Positions 52,750 through 63,604 of a stretch of DNA of 64,000 nucleotides are shown here, one piece after another. The stretch is from assembly GCA_028641055.1 (NCBI GenBank), contig CM054060.1:207724445-207788444 (forward strand), written 5' to 3'. The notes under the pieces were generated by a model. It did no database searches. It was not told where the DNA came from and was given only the letters and a program-made list of their open reading frames with translations. This stretch comes from Alopecurus myosuroides. Its lineage: Eukaryota; Streptophyta; Magnoliopsida; Poales; Poaceae. Made by a program: the position numbers and the translations under genes. Numbering within the stretch: position 1 is the stretch's first letter; each line of letters starts with the position of its first letter.

Positions 52750-55481
52750 TCCCACGACAGTTGGCGCCCACCGTGGGGCCTGCGTCCAAAGGTGTTTACA
52801 TCACGGGAGAAGCTCGGAAGAGCATGGAGAATCTCGTCGTCGGCGAAATCTACGTCGACCACAAAGGAGAAAAGATGGTGGACGATTCCGGCTGGGGGCC
52901 AGAGTCGGATCACCTCGAATCCGGATCCGTCGTGACAATCGGCCGGATCATCGTCTTCATTGGTATGGTATGTACTTCCAATTCGATCCCTGACAATATT
53001 GGATCTGATTCTGTGCCAGGAGAAGCCACTTCTTTTCGATCAGATGACGAAGAATCGATTGGAACAACACATCCGGCAGAAGAACCCATCGCGGAGTGGG
53101 AACAGCCAGAGGAGCCGGCATGGACCCCGCGCGACCGGGTCGAAAGAGAAGGTGATACCGGGTCTATCCTGGATCTGCTGGAAAACCGGTATGAGGAGGA
53201 GAACGATGAGGAAGAACAGCATGAACTTACACCGGATATCGTACGCCGAGTTGCAGTCTATGCGGCTCCCGCGGCCAATCTCAACCAAGGAAACGCAGCC
53301 GCGGCATCAGTCGGGGCGGCTCAGGCAGTGGCCCAGCAGCAGGGCGCGGCTAACGGAGACCCGGTTTTGGCCCGGGTTGATGGGGAATCGGCATCAGTAA
53401 CCAGCCGTGCAGCAGACGAGGAGTTGCACGCAAACACGTTCGGATTCCTGGGAAACCGGACACCAGGGGCGGGTCCTTCAAACCCGCGCCACCCGGCCTT
53501 ATTCGATAATAATCTGATTCTAGATCCCACGGTTCTTGCAACGGTTATCACTCCGGAAAACGCGGCGGAACGTGTCAGGGATCTGGATGTAGCTCGTCGT
53601 GCGCTGGAACAGCAAAGAAGGCAGGTAGAGCCAGAAAGGCAAGGGATGGCCAGGCGGCAGCGTGAGCTGGATGCGCAGGAAACTCGGCTCCGAGAGGAAA
53701 CGTCTAGAGTGCATCAAAGGCATCAAACCAGGTTACCAGCAACGGGCGGGGTTATTAATCCGGCTAATTTATTTGTCACACCTCAGGATCAGCCGATACC
53801 AGTGGTGAACCAGGGAACCGCACCCCAACCGGCGACAGCAGGGACACATCCGGCCAATGAACGGGCCGGGTTACCCCCACCACAGACCAGAGTCACAACC
53901 GGCAACGATCTACCACCACCGCCACCATCACGATTCCGCACACCAGCCGGCCACTACAATAACCCCATGGACAATGTGTATGCGGCGACACTCGCCTTAA
54001 ATCAGATCCCCGTGGGAGAGTCGCCCCATGCAGAGAAGACTCAGCAAGCCATCGATCTGTTGCACACTGCGGTGGCACAGCAAGCCAATTATCCGGATCA
54101 CAGAAGCGGTATGCATGGAACGCCATACGTCAGTCAACAACAAGGGAATATCCAAGCAAGTTCAGCACGGCGGAGGGAAGAGCAGCAGCAAATGCCGCCT
54201 CCTCCCCGCGCTCAGGCAGCATCAGCAGCACAGGCTGTCGTGGACAGTTCTAGAGCCCGGAGGGCCGCGGCCGGGTCTGCAGCGCATGGACTTCCCGCAG
54301 CATCGCGCCCAGCCGTGTCCCCCGCGATATCACACGTTTCTAGAGCAAGACCGGCCTCAACCGTTCTAGCGGGACCCAAGTGTCTCTCGGACAATATCAG
54401 AGCTGAACCTTACCCGGAAAAATTCAAAGAGCCGGGGAAAGTAGTGAATTATGAGCCAACTATGGATCCAGAAACATGGCTAAGTAGTTATGAGATGGCA
54501 ATGTCGATTCGCAACGCATCCGAGAATCTCCAAGCAAAGTTCATGTACTTGATGATGTCAGAAGGAGCAGCAAAGTTGTGGTTCACCAATTTGCCGGAAG
54601 GATCGATCAAGTCCTGGGAGGAATTGAAGACCGCGTTTGTCAAGCACTTTCATGGGACGTGCAGGAAATTGTTCACTATTGATGATCTAGAGCGGTGCGT
54701 CCAGAAGAAGGGAGAATCGGCACGCAGTTGGGTGCGCCGGGTCATGGAGATACTTCACTCGTCCACGGATATTCAGCCCAAGGATGCACTACAGGCCATG
54801 GCAAAAACATGCAAGTACATACCTTTAGTGCAAAAGTTAACTCGCATGAAGTCTAGTCGAAATGCGTCGGAAGTTACAATGGCAGAATTGATGGATGCGT
54901 GCAACAAACACGCTGCGACAGATACTACAGAAGAGGAAGTTGATGACAAGAAGGTAAAAGCAAACACGAGTAATAACGGAAGAACCGGCAATGGATCAGC
55001 ACCGGGTAATAACGGGAATAGCCAGAACAAGCGCCCATTTGAAGGAGGCTCCGAGTTTGTCGCCAATAGAGAAGCCGGGTCTTCAAGGCCCAGAGCAGAA
55101 GGAAATTTCAACGGAGGTAATCACAATGGAGGAAATTATCAAGGACCGCCAAGGCCGGGTAACAATTGGGACATATTCAGGATGGCGTGCCCGAAGCACA
55201 GCAGGAACGGCAGGCCAACTAACCACTCCCTGGAGCAGTGCGCCGACTTACAAAGATGGAAAAATGAGGAAGTGAACAGAGCTATGCGAGGTGCAGGACG
55301 GGGAGGAGGACCGGGTCCAGGGGGAAACCCGGGCAACGGCCCACCCCCAGCTGGTAACCCGGCGGCTGGAAATCAAGGTAATAACCAAGGGGGGCAGGAG
55401 GTTTCCAGGCTAACCCCAAACAATTGGGTCAATATCATGTGCATACCACAGGAGGCTCTAACAAGGACAAAAAGATACTGA
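52635..55481 (+). CDS. Tat 2 gag, open from inside the LTR (948 codons)
   Basis: The frame opens in the LTR (52635; a second ATG at 52662 is conserved in the Tat 3 LTR), passes through the PBS and continues without a stop for 948 codons. The order is: LTR-encoded peptide LNPLPNACVVLPQDQLPPVT; acidic and Ala/Gln-rich linkers; a coiled coil near residues 310-370 (VARRALEQQRRQVEPERQGM); Pro-rich linkers; then the retrotransposon gag domain at about 590-720 (YPEKFKEPGKVVNYEPTM, TWLSSYEMAMSIRNASENLQ, AKLWFTNLPEGSIKSWEEL, FVKHFHGTCRKLFTIDDLER); Asn/Gly-rich tail with CPKHSRNGRP and QCADL (a CxxH...C finger). It ends at TGA 55481, where pol goes on in another frame. Whether the LTR ATG is used is unknown; an ATG after the PBS (52824) is the alternative. 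Confidence 0.8.
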   Translation: MPATRLNCIMFSSELNPLPNACVVLPQDQLPPVTSAVIIPRQLAPTVGPASKGVYITGEARKSMENLVVGEIYVDHKGEKMVDDSGWGPESDHLESGSVVTIGRIIVFIGMVCTSNSIPDNIGSDSVPGEATSFRSDDEESIGTTHPAEEPIAEWEQPEEPAWTPRDRVEREGDTGSILDLLENRYEEENDEEEQHELTPDIVRRVAVYAAPAANLNQGNAAAASVGAAQAVAQQQGAANGDPVLARVDGESASVTSRAADEELHANTFGFLGNRTPGAGPSNPRHPALFDNNLILDPTVLATVITPENAAERVRDLDVARRALEQQRRQVEPERQGMARRQRELDAQETRLREETSRVHQRHQTRLPATGGVINPANLFVTPQDQPIPVVNQGTAPQPATAGTHPANERAGLPPPQTRVTTGNDLPPPPPSRFRTPAGHYNNPMDNVYAATLALNQIPVGESPHAEKTQQAIDLLHTAVAQQANYPDHRSGMHGTPYVSQQQGNIQASSARRREEQQQMPPPPRAQAASAAQAVVDSSRARRAAAGSAAHGLPAASRPAVSPAISHVSRARPASTVLAGPKCLSDNIRAEPYPEKFKEPGKVVNYEPTMDPETWLSSYEMAMSIRNASENLQAKFMYLMMSEGAAKLWFTNLPEGSIKSWEELKTAFVKHFHGTCRKLFTIDDLERCVQKKGESARSWVRRVMEILHSSTDIQPKDALQAMAKTCKYIPLVQKLTRMKSSRNASEVTMAELMDACNKHAATDTTEEEVDDKKVKANTSNNGRTGNGSAPGNNGNSQNKRPFEGGSEFVANREAGSSRPRAEGNFNGGNHNGGNYQGPPRPGNNWDIFRMACPKHSRNGRPTNHSLEQCADLQRWKNEEVNRAMRGAGRGGGPGPGGNPGNGPPPAGNPAAGNQGNNQGGQEVSRLTPNNWVNIMCIPQEALTRTKRY
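52751..52768 (+). promoter_or_regulatory. Tat-type primer-binding site
   Basis: TTGGCGCCCACCGTGGGG follows the LTR end by one base. This phrase is the common PBS region of grass Tat elements and not the initiator-Met type. Confidence 0.75.
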
Positions 55482-56340
55482 AGCAAGCGGTCATCTCAGT
55501 TTCGTTAGCTGTCCCGAGATACTTGAGATGGTCAGAACAGGAGGTAACTTGGAGCAGAAGGGATCACCCAGAAAGAGTGGAGCACCCGGGAGTCTTGGCA
55601 TTAGTAGTCGCACCGCAAGTCAATGGGTACGAGCTGAAAAAGGTTTTGATGGATGGTGGAAGCAGCATCAATATACTGTATTGGGAAACCTTCCTACGCA
55701 TGGGCCTCAAGGAGTCCCAGCTACAAAAAAGCTCAACAGTTTTTCATGGGATAGTGCCGAGTCATTCAGCGTGCCCTGAGGGAAAAATCGCATTGGAGGT
55801 AGCCTTTGGGGAGTCAAAGGATAACTATCGAGTTGAGTAGCTTACCTTTGAGATAGTCAAGTTGTGCAGCCCCATATCACGCGTTATTTGGAAGACCGGC
55901 TTACGCCAAATTCATGGCTAGGCCGTGTTACGTATATTTACAGCTAAAAATCTCGGGTCCCAAGAAGACCATCACCATACATGGAAACCGAGACATAGCA
56001 GCTGAATGCGACGAAGGAGATGCAGCAATGGCCGAGCAAGCCTGCAGAAAAGAAGAACTCAAGCATTACCGGTCTCAAGCAGACCCGGAGGACAGGGCCA
56101 CATCAAAAAGGCCGAGTACTGAAGGCGAAAGAGCGAAATCCAAGGTAGCACAAGATGCTAAAATGGTGGCTTTTGTCAAGGATGACTCCTCCAAACAATC
56201 CGCCATGAAAGAAGAAGCTGCACGACCGCTCACAACCAGCCATGTCATGGAAACACGATACCCGGGTTGGCTGGTAAACCCGGTACTCATCATGAAAAAG
56301 TCCAACATATGGAGAATGTGCATCGGTCACGCCAGTCCGT
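55424..56340 (+). pseudogene. Tat 2 protease region and RT remnant
   Basis: The frame at 55424-55840 reads KQAVISVSLAVPRYLRWSEQ, VTWSRRDHPERVEHPGVLAL and the retropepsin-like VLMDGGSSINILYWETFLRM, then HGIVPSHSACPEGKIAL. A stop and a frameshift follow. From 55914 another frame gives MARPCYVYLQLKISGPKKTI, which normally follows in the same frame, then a Glu/Lys linker and the first RT motif YPGWLVNPVLIMKKSN with WRMCI, ending at TGA 56342. The RT palm, RNase H and integrase are absent, so most of pol is deleted. Confidence 0.75.
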
Positions 56341-56342
56341 GA

Positions 56343-57417
56343 CCGGTCCCCATGGAGAACTAAACAATGTAACGGGCAGCAGGTTTCAGACGCGCTCTTT
56401 TCCTACCCAGGGTACCTAAGGGGACTGGAAGGTTTTTAATGAGGCGGCCTGCTGATCCAAACTTTCTCGCATCAATAAAGAGATGGTTATCAAGTCCTAT
56501 TTCGTTACAGCCTGATTACAAGTAAGTAGTATCCATGTGACATCAATATTTCAGTATCATTAAGAACGTTGAGCATATATAGGTCTCGGGGGCTGGTTGC
56601 TCAAGTAGCCCAGCCACAAACCCGAAAGACCCGGCCTTGATGCCTATAAGTTATAGGGGCCGATTATTCGCAAACGAGTACGGCTGCAATCCTATAACTG
56701 GACAAAGGAGCCAAATTTTCTTGACTTTTCTTACTTAACCTCGATGTGACTCGCACTAAAGTGGCATGATTTGTTCGCTTACGATTACAGTCAGCCATGA
56801 AGCCCAATGGGACTTGTCTGACCCTGTTTTCGTATGGATGTAACAACATGGTATCCACGCGAAAGCCGGCTTACAGTACAAGATAGTCAAAAGGGTCATC
56901 TAAACCACAAGTTTATGCAGAGTACAAGGCTAATAGCCGGAAACTCAATGACTATCAAGCATAACTTCAGTACTTCCGCGGAATGATCTTAGGTTTTCGA
57001 CTCGGTAAAAAACGATTTGTTCTCTGAGAAAGGCCACACCCCCATGACTCGGACTTTGGGCCATGGGGACTGGGGACTTCGAAACAGAAGCAAGCTACTT
57101 GGCTATCGCAGTTCGAAAGACCCTAGCATCCGAGTCTTGGGGAATTAAAGAAAAGTCCACTTATCAAAGCCCCTGGTACTCGGAAAACCGAGTCTTACGA
57201 AGGGAGCCAAAATAGAGAGTCGGGTATCGAGAAAAAGCTCAAAAGATAGACAAGCAATACGGTTATCAAAAGGCCAGGAAAGCCGCAAAGCATATCACGG
57301 ACTAAAAGTACGTTACAAGTTACGACATCAGTATCAGGGGTGCACAGGCGCACCATCAAAAGCATAATAGTTTGAATACAAAGCATCACGTAAACAAGGT
57401 ATTATGATGGTACTGCC
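56343..57417 (+). other. Non-coding stretch between pol remnant and antisense gene (Tat 2)
   Basis: No frame with a domain is seen in 1.07 kb. It contains a PPT-like TCTCGGGGGCTGG (56584-56596), a short CATGGGGACTGGGGACTTCG phrase (57062-57081) with a counterpart near 63859 in Tat 3, and a 16-base palindrome (57339-57354) just downstream of the antisense gene. Confidence 0.55.
57339..57354 (-). terminator. Conserved palindrome after the Tat 2 antisense gene
   Basis: On the minus strand it reads GGTGCGCCTGTGCACC, a GGTGC/GCACC stem with a 6-base loop, 63 nt after the stop codon. The identical 16-mer lies 64 nt after the stop of the Tat 3 antisense gene. Its role as a 3'-processing or RNA-stability element is inference. 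Confidence 0.45.
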
Positions 57418-58802
57418 CTATTCGGCTTCCTGAGTGCGGTTTTCCGGCTCTGGGTCCTGGGCTTGTTGCTTAGCCTTCCCGGCACCCTTACCCGGACTCA
57501 CTGCACCAGGGCGGACAGGTGGAGGGACGGCTGGTGTAGAGGCAGACGGACCTGATCCTAACTCGGCCTCTCTCTTTGCAGTTGCCTCCCTCTTCCTGGC
57601 CGAGTTAGAAACCCATTTCTCCAAAATGTCAAAGGGCGGGGGTGCTTCCTCTGTAACAACTTTGCCATCAGCGTCGTATGCACTCATGATCGTGTTTAGG
57701 TCCAAACTATCGGCCAAAGTGGTAGCCGAGGGGCGCACGGCGGCTTGTATGGCCTTGAAACCTTTGGGTGTAAATTTGGAACCATCCGCCTTGAATTCGG
57801 GAAACCCGGATATTACCTTTGCCGGGTCAAGCTTCGGAAAGAAAGCCTTGGCCAGGGTAAAGGCCCGGGTCATACCAATCCGGCATGACGAGCGCTTCGA
57901 GATTTCAATCCAGCCAGGCACAGTGGAGCAGGCTTGAATGAGATTTTCCTCACCCGGATATACTTCCGTAGGCCACTTCACGACATCCAGTATAAATTTT
58001 GTGCCGGCAAAGAAAGTCCGGAGCACGGTCTTTAGGGTTTTAGCCTTGACAATGGCATCCTCCTCTGGGGCCGCAAGGTTGGCACCTACAGTTGTAACAA
58101 AAGAGAGAACGTATCAGTAATCCCGAGTCTGATATAATAAAGAAAAGACATAAAGCCAATCGGCAGCAAAAACTTACTAAGCAAGATCTGATAAGTATCG
58201 GTGACTTGGTCCGATAGTTTTTTCAGTGCGGTCTGAGCGGCATTGCACTTCTTCTTGTATTTGGAAACATCCTTCTTCAAAGTTTTCATGTCATCCTCAA
58301 GGGTTTCCCTTCGTTTTATCTCGGCAAGAAGAAGTCGTTCGGTTTTCAGTAAAGTTTCATCAGACCGGGTTATCTGTGCCTGCAAGTAGCAAGGAATGCA
58401 AGTATTAGTTGGATATTAGGGTAAGCTGAATATGGCGTAAAGTTCCAAGCATAACTTTTGCAAGTCATACTTGAAACTTGGGGACTAGGTATACAATATG
58501 GAATACCAAGTGCCCTTACCTGGTGCTCTGCCGCCATGCGCTCCAAGATCTTGCTCTCCGAAGTCTTCATAGTGAGGAGGGTGTTCATCAATTGATCAAA
58601 AGTGTCTTTACTCGTATCAGAGGACCCGGGGCCTTGGAAATTCCGAGAAGGAGCTTTCTTCTTAATGGGAGGCGGAACCCGGGTCATTTGTGTGTCGGAA
58701 TCCGACGCTCCTTCTTCTGCACCCAAGACGGTGGCTTTGTTCTTCTTGCTTGCATGGGAAGCAATCGGATACTCGGCTTCTTGTGTGTCCGGCTTTGCCG
58801 GC
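57418..58802 (-). pseudogene. Tat 2 antisense accessory gene, last three exons
   Basis: On the minus strand, exon 58802-58520 reads EAEYPIASHASKKNKATVLG and FDQLMNTLLTMKTSESKILE. Exon 58379-58180 is heptad-rich (ETLEDDMKTLKKDVSKYKKK). Exon 58085-57418 reads LRTFFAGTKFILDVV, PGWIEISKRSSCRIGMTRAF, TLAKAFFPKLDPAKVISGFP and SATTLADSLDLNTIMSAYD, ending TQEAE-TGA. All splice sites are GT-AG. The last exon aligns throughout with the last exon of Tat 3 (KRSSCR.G.TR...LAKA..PKL), and the coiled-coil exon also corresponds. No stop breaks these exons, yet the 5' exons are removed by insertion of Tat 3 at 58803. The frame starting at 58927 is a chance fusion of the LTR gag leader with this exon. Function unknown. 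Confidence 0.7.
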
Positions 58803-59283
58803 TGTCGTGGGATAATCACGGCAGATGTTACCAGGGGTAACTGATCTTGGGGCAAGTCGACACAGGCGTTCGGGAGAGGGTTTAGCTCAAGAGAAGACAT
58901 GGTGCAACTTGATCTGACAGCCGGCAATTGAAGTCGCCGGATCTCTATTCTCGATACAACAACTCGATTTAGGGTTTACACTGGATACTCGATATCACAC
59001 GATATTGCTAGGGTTCTTAGATTTCTCTGCAAAACTATGCCTGAGGGTCGGTTTATAAAGCACCCGTACCCCCTAACTTATTCGGCAAGGCATATTCTGG
59101 ATCCTACATGAACACGGCGCACTAACCATAACTTTCCTTTACAATAGCCCATAACCCGGGCCGTTAAGCCCACAAGTTTGGGCCTCCACAAGCTTCTTTA
59201 TTCTTAGCCGAATCCTGCACGCCATCCTTCGGGCCGGGTTATTTCCTCAGAGCTTGGCATACCGGGTTAGCATCCCCCTGTCA
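58803..59283 (-). mobile_element. 3' LTR of Tat-lineage gypsy element 3 (minus strand)
   Basis: On the minus strand it runs from TGACAGGGGGATG to TTATCCCACGACA (481 bp) and is closely similar to the Tat 2 LTR. Its TATA box is the complement of 59052-59057. A polypurine-like GGGGACTAC (rc of 59284-59292) precedes it, so it is the 3' LTR and the rest of the element lies to the right. It is inserted in an exon of the Tat 2 antisense gene (left flank CCGGC). Confidence 0.9.
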
Positions 59284-60397
59284 GTAGTCCCCAGAATAGC
59301 CTGGGCTTCATGGATCTCCTTGAAGCGCTTGCTATTCCCTGCAAAGATATAGATCATACGGGCGTATGAAGACCGGGTTAAGATGTTTTGATATTCGGCT
59401 AGGCCTCACTCCATGGTGGCCATGTGATAACCCGGATTTGGCCTCCAGACATTTAGGTTCAAATTCCCAGGTCCAGACTACAACAAAAATGCCAAGATCT
59501 CATGCTCGACAATCAGTCCCGTCATTACGGGGCAAATCCTTTCCTTCTTCTGTCCCAATGCCTCGCCCAATACTCGACGCATATCTCGCAAGATCTTCGC
59601 TGATAACCTTTACCCCGCGGTTTCCGGCTACTGGCCGTTAGGATAGGCTCACCCTTGCCTTATAAATAGTACTTAATGGGCAACCCTAAGCCTCTCACCA
59701 CGCCACAACTTCCCCTCTTCTTCCTTGCTCCCAACACCCTCGCAACACCACCGTGAGGAGCTCGCACCGGTCACCAACGCAAGCTCACCAGCGACCGCGC
59801 CCGCCCTTGAGTCGCCTTACGCCACCGTCAAGTGTCATCGTTGCTCCTCCGTTTCTCTCATTCGAGCCACGCCGCCCGTCGCCATCGTATTAGACTCCAA
59901 TCTCCCCGGTAAGCTCCTCGCAACCAGTCAATCAATCCTCACAACTTTCAATTTACCCAAGATCGGATCTAGGTCAACCCGCAAGTCATTTGTCCGATTG
60001 CACCAAATTAGATCGACTCGAGGCTTGCCAACTCCTTTAATCATCTGCCCTATAGTCACAAATGATCCTCCAACCCTCATTGATTACCAATTTTACTTAA
60101 AAATCATCCGCAAGCATTTCCATCTAGATCCGTTCCTCTTCAATTTTCCGCCTATTGCATTAACACCCGGAAAAACCCTCCTTTTCCAGCCATTTCATTT
60201 GCGATATAAATATGGGCAACCGTCCGTCATCCCCGAATACCTTTCCCTATGTAAGTGACCAACAATTTCACAAGTGTGCTCAATACCCGGACAGTTCTCG
60301 GCTTCGCCCCTTCTTGATACCTTTATACTCAGATGCCTCAGTATTCCCGGGTCTTATTTCACACGCCTCTTCTCTTTATGTTTTGCAGGCTGGCCCC
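59284..60397 (+). other. Upstream region of the Tat 3 antisense gene
   Basis: It contains the polypurine tract next to the LTR, a TATA box (59661-59668) and a CT-rich leader (CTTCCCCTCTTCTTCCTTGC). The 177-codon ORF at 59725-60258 has no domain and ends before an intron-like AG acceptor at 60388-60389. I take it as an untranslated or poorly supported first exon. Confidence 0.5.
59661..59668 (+). promoter_or_regulatory. TATA box of the Tat 3 antisense gene
   Basis: TATAAATA stands in the GC-richer context CTTGCCTTATAAATAGTAC, followed within 50 bp by a pyrimidine-rich initiator-like stretch. It points away from the LTR and opposite to gag-pol. Confidence 0.6.
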
Positions 60398-63300
60398 ATG
60401 GCTCCCAAGCGACAAGGAAAACAGCCGGCTCCGACGAGGACCACCCAAACCATATCTGCCAACTGGGGGCGTTCCACAACCACCAAAGCCAAATAGGACG
60501 AGCTAGCCGAATTAGGAACCCTCCCTTCTCAAAAAGACATCCACTGGAGGGTCCCGGGTAATGAGACTCGTCCCACCCCCGAAGAAAACGAGGTAATCTA
60601 CTTCGTTGACCACGTGACCCGGGGATTTCGTCCTCCGGGTCATCCTTTCTTTAGGGAGGTCTTAGATCATTATGGACTCCGGGTGTTTGACATAGGGCCT
60701 AACTCCATGTTAAACATTACCCACTTCATTGTTCTATCTGAGTCGTACTTCTGCATGCCACCGAGTCTGACTCTTTTCATTGAGTTATTCCAGTGCAAGC
60801 CGTGCCGCGAAAGCGGCGACGGAGCGCTTCTCACTTGCGGCGGGGTATCCATCCAACGCCGTAAGAATTCTCTGATGCCAACCCTCAACCTGCACTCCCA
60901 CGTTAAACATTGGCAGCTATCCTTCTTTTACTGCCACGATACCTCCCCCGACAGCGAAAAGAAGCTGCCGGGTTAGTCAGAGGCCCCCCTCAAGCTCTCC
61001 GAGTCTTTCAATGCCTTCGCATCAGACTCAGACAGGGAGGCAATCCTTCCTTCGCTAGCCAAGATAGCCATTCTCTCAGCCCAGGGCCTCCTAGGGCTCA
61101 ATTTAATAAAAACTTGGGTCGATTTCCGAATCCAACCTAATTCCGTTCGCGCCAAATTGATGTGCGAGTATTCGGGGCACACCACAGACGCGCTCCGCTA
61201 CTCCACCAAGAGCTTTGCGACCGGTGATACTATAAAGACTATCAAGGGCTTCTTGGCGGAGAAACTGGAGGCGATAAAGGGCATCGCCGGGTTACCTCCG
61301 TTTACCCGGGAAAATCCAGCTCCAGCGGTAATACCCGGCGCTCATAGCTTGTTTCCACATTTCAACTCGATACTGCTTCTAAGCCTTTAATCTTATCTTT
61401 TTACCTCAGGCTGATGACCCTTTCTGGAGAGTTGAACCACTCCCCCCCTCCAGAGACCCGGAAGAGGAGGACGAGGCGACTGACGATAGTGAAGGTATTC
61501 ACTCAGGATCTGCATATTTTTACTTGCATTACTTTCCTCTCGTCTGTCTTTTTTCCAATGAATGCACACCCGGTTCGCAGGGCTAGAGGACGAGGGTGGA
61601 AACAATGAAGACGACCCGGAGAGAACCGAGTCTGACCCAGAGGCAACAGTCGGGGCCAAGAGGAAAGGCAGGGGGACAGTGTCCAAGGTTCCTTTTTCCT
61701 CATTATCTTCTGAACCTTACTCCTTTGACGTCATGCGACGACTTAACCATCAATTATCAAATTCATCATGCTTGAAGGATTCCTTCCCAGCCAAGCGCAG
61801 AGTAACTCGGAGCTCCCCAGGTGAAGATCCACTTAACCCGGGCATCTCCGCCCCCTCGGTCCCTCGTGGCAGTGCTCCTCCATCTCGTTCTTCCAACTCT
61901 CCTCAGCGCCACCCTTCTCCTAACCACCCACGTGCCGGGCAATTCCGGGTTCCACTAGTGGTTCCTGCGAATACCTCGTCTGCTTCCAGTGGCGAGCTCC
62001 CACCGGATTACACCGTAAATGCCGGGTAAGTTTTTGCCTTACTATTTCTTTTTGCATCTAACGAACTTTCATCCGAGCCGCCGTCATCATTAATAGCTGC
62101 CTTTTTTCATCTTTCTTTCAGCGCTCAGGTCACCGTCAGTGACCCGGAAAACACAGAAACGGATAACCTCCAGGTGGAGAAGCCGACTGACGACGCAGAC
62201 GCCGCAACTGGTGGTGATGCGACCACTAACCGGGAACAAGGCCCTCTGAACAATCCACTTTCCCAAACCGTCGGATCTCCTTCCTTATCGGAACCAGTAG
62301 ACGAAGAGATAGAAATTCTAGATACAAGGATGAGCCCTCCCAACCCGGACACTCAGACTGTCCGGGTCTCCACTCCAAATGCAAGGAGAACCCCCCTACC
62401 AGATGATCAAGCTGCCGGCTCTTCCGGGACTCGCTCCGAGGAGTTAACTTTTGCCCAGATGCTAGAAACCCTGCGCGCCTTAAGGGCTAACGAGGAAAAC
62501 ATCTTGGGGTCTTTAATAACCAAACACGAGGTAAGTTCGATTAATGTTGCTTGTACCTTTGTCCAGTCCCCAAGTTCCGAGGGAGTTCATTCATGACTTG
62601 CTCGGTACTTTTATTATACCAATGACTGATAACTGTGCTCTTCTACCTGACTAATGCTTTTTTAACATCCATGCAGTCTTACGTGACTCAATACGAGGAG
62701 AAACTTGCGGACGCCGCCAAGCTCGTTGAAAAGGAGATATCTTTACGTGAAGCAGCCGAGGCTGAAGCCAGGAGGAATAGGCAATTAATGAAGAAGTACC
62801 GAAGAAGGGCTCACCAAGCCGAAGATGACCTGACAAGCCTTTCCATCGAAATATCTGACACCTATCGTTCTTTGCTTGGTATGCTTCCTTCTCCGGTTTT
62901 ATCCTTTTGACAAACAGCAAAAGTTTTCCGACTTATATCTTCATTTTACTTCAGGCCCGGACGAAGCCATGCCGGATGAAGATGACATTGCCAAGCTGAA
63001 AACCATAAAGAGTGCTATCCGGCAGCTATGTGCCGGGACCAGATGGATCCTTGACGAGTTACGGTGTCCGGGTAGAGGACATGTTGACCTGAAGAGGCTG
63101 TTGGACGCCCTATCCACTATTCCCGAGTGGATTCGGCACTGGAAGCGCTCATCTTGCCGGGTTGGAGTGACCCGGGGGCTTGCACTTGCGAAAGCTTATC
63201 TCCCCAAGCTCGAGTTAGCGAAGCTTATGGGCGGCTTCCCAGAGTTCAAGCTTGACAGATCCAAGTTTTCAGTAAAGGATTTCCAGGCCGTCCAGAAGGA

Positions 63301-63604
63301 GGTCCGTTACCCGGCCAGCGTAATTGCTGATGAACTGGATGTTAACATACTTGTTCCAGCATATGATTCTGCCGATAAAGTAATTAAGTCGGATCTTCCT
63401 GAGCCGTATGACATGCTGGCTCGGTGGAAGGAGGAAGCTGCTGCGATAAGGGCGGAGGCTGCCAAGAAACAAGCTGAAGCCGGCTCTGCTCCTGCTGCCT
63501 CAACATCAGTCGTTCCGCCCCCTGCAGGGGCTGGCGCCGCCGATCCGGGTGTTGCTGCTACCACCAATGATGGCAAGGGTAAGGCCAAGATGGGCGCCGA
63601 GTGA
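60398..63604 (+). pseudogene. Tat 3 antisense accessory gene, six exons (PF04195-like N-terminus)
   Basis: ATG 60398 opens MAPKRQGKQPAPTRTTQTIS. The N-terminal domain has ENEVIYFVDHVTRGFRPPGH, FFREVLDHYGLRVFDIGPNS and MLNITHFIVLSESYFCMPP, matching the Tat 1 gene (ERVIFADHVSRG, LHDLPPNAMQHIVCFIVL). Two TAG stops (60494-60496 and about 60974) break exon 1, which ends at 61327. Further GT-AG exons are 61410-61494, 61581-62025 (GLEDEGGNNEDDPERTESD, acidic and Ser/Pro-rich), 62122-62530, 62677-62878 (coiled coil, KLVEKEISLREAAEAEARRN) and 62955-63604. The last reads IRHWKRSSCRVGVTRGLALA, KLELAKLMGGFPEFKLDRSK and an Ala-rich tail, ending GAE-TGA. No stop occurs in exons 2-6. It lies between pol and the 3' LTR of a minus-strand Tat element. 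Function unknown. Confidence 0.75.

Larger units (their letters stand above)
52282..58802 (+). mobile_element. Tat-lineage gypsy element 2 (plus strand), mostly pol-deleted
   Basis: It has a 468-bp 5' LTR, a PBS, gag, and remnants of protease and RT. The rest of pol is missing and the antisense gene lies on the other strand. It inserts into the RNase H gene of Tat 1 (ATTTT at 52277-52281 would be the duplicated target). Its right part is cut at 58803 by Tat 3. Confidence 0.85.

Noticed and set aside
58370..58927. 185-codon ORF MPAVRSSCTMSSLELNPLPN... as one gene
   Set aside because: Its first 42 codons are the Tat 3 LTR and the rest is an exon (plus intron read-through) of the Tat 2 antisense gene. 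It is a fusion produced by the insertion.
59725..60258. 177-codon ORF upstream of the Tat 3 antisense ATG
   Set aside because: No domain and no counterpart ahead of the Tat 1 gene; more likely leader and intron sequence.
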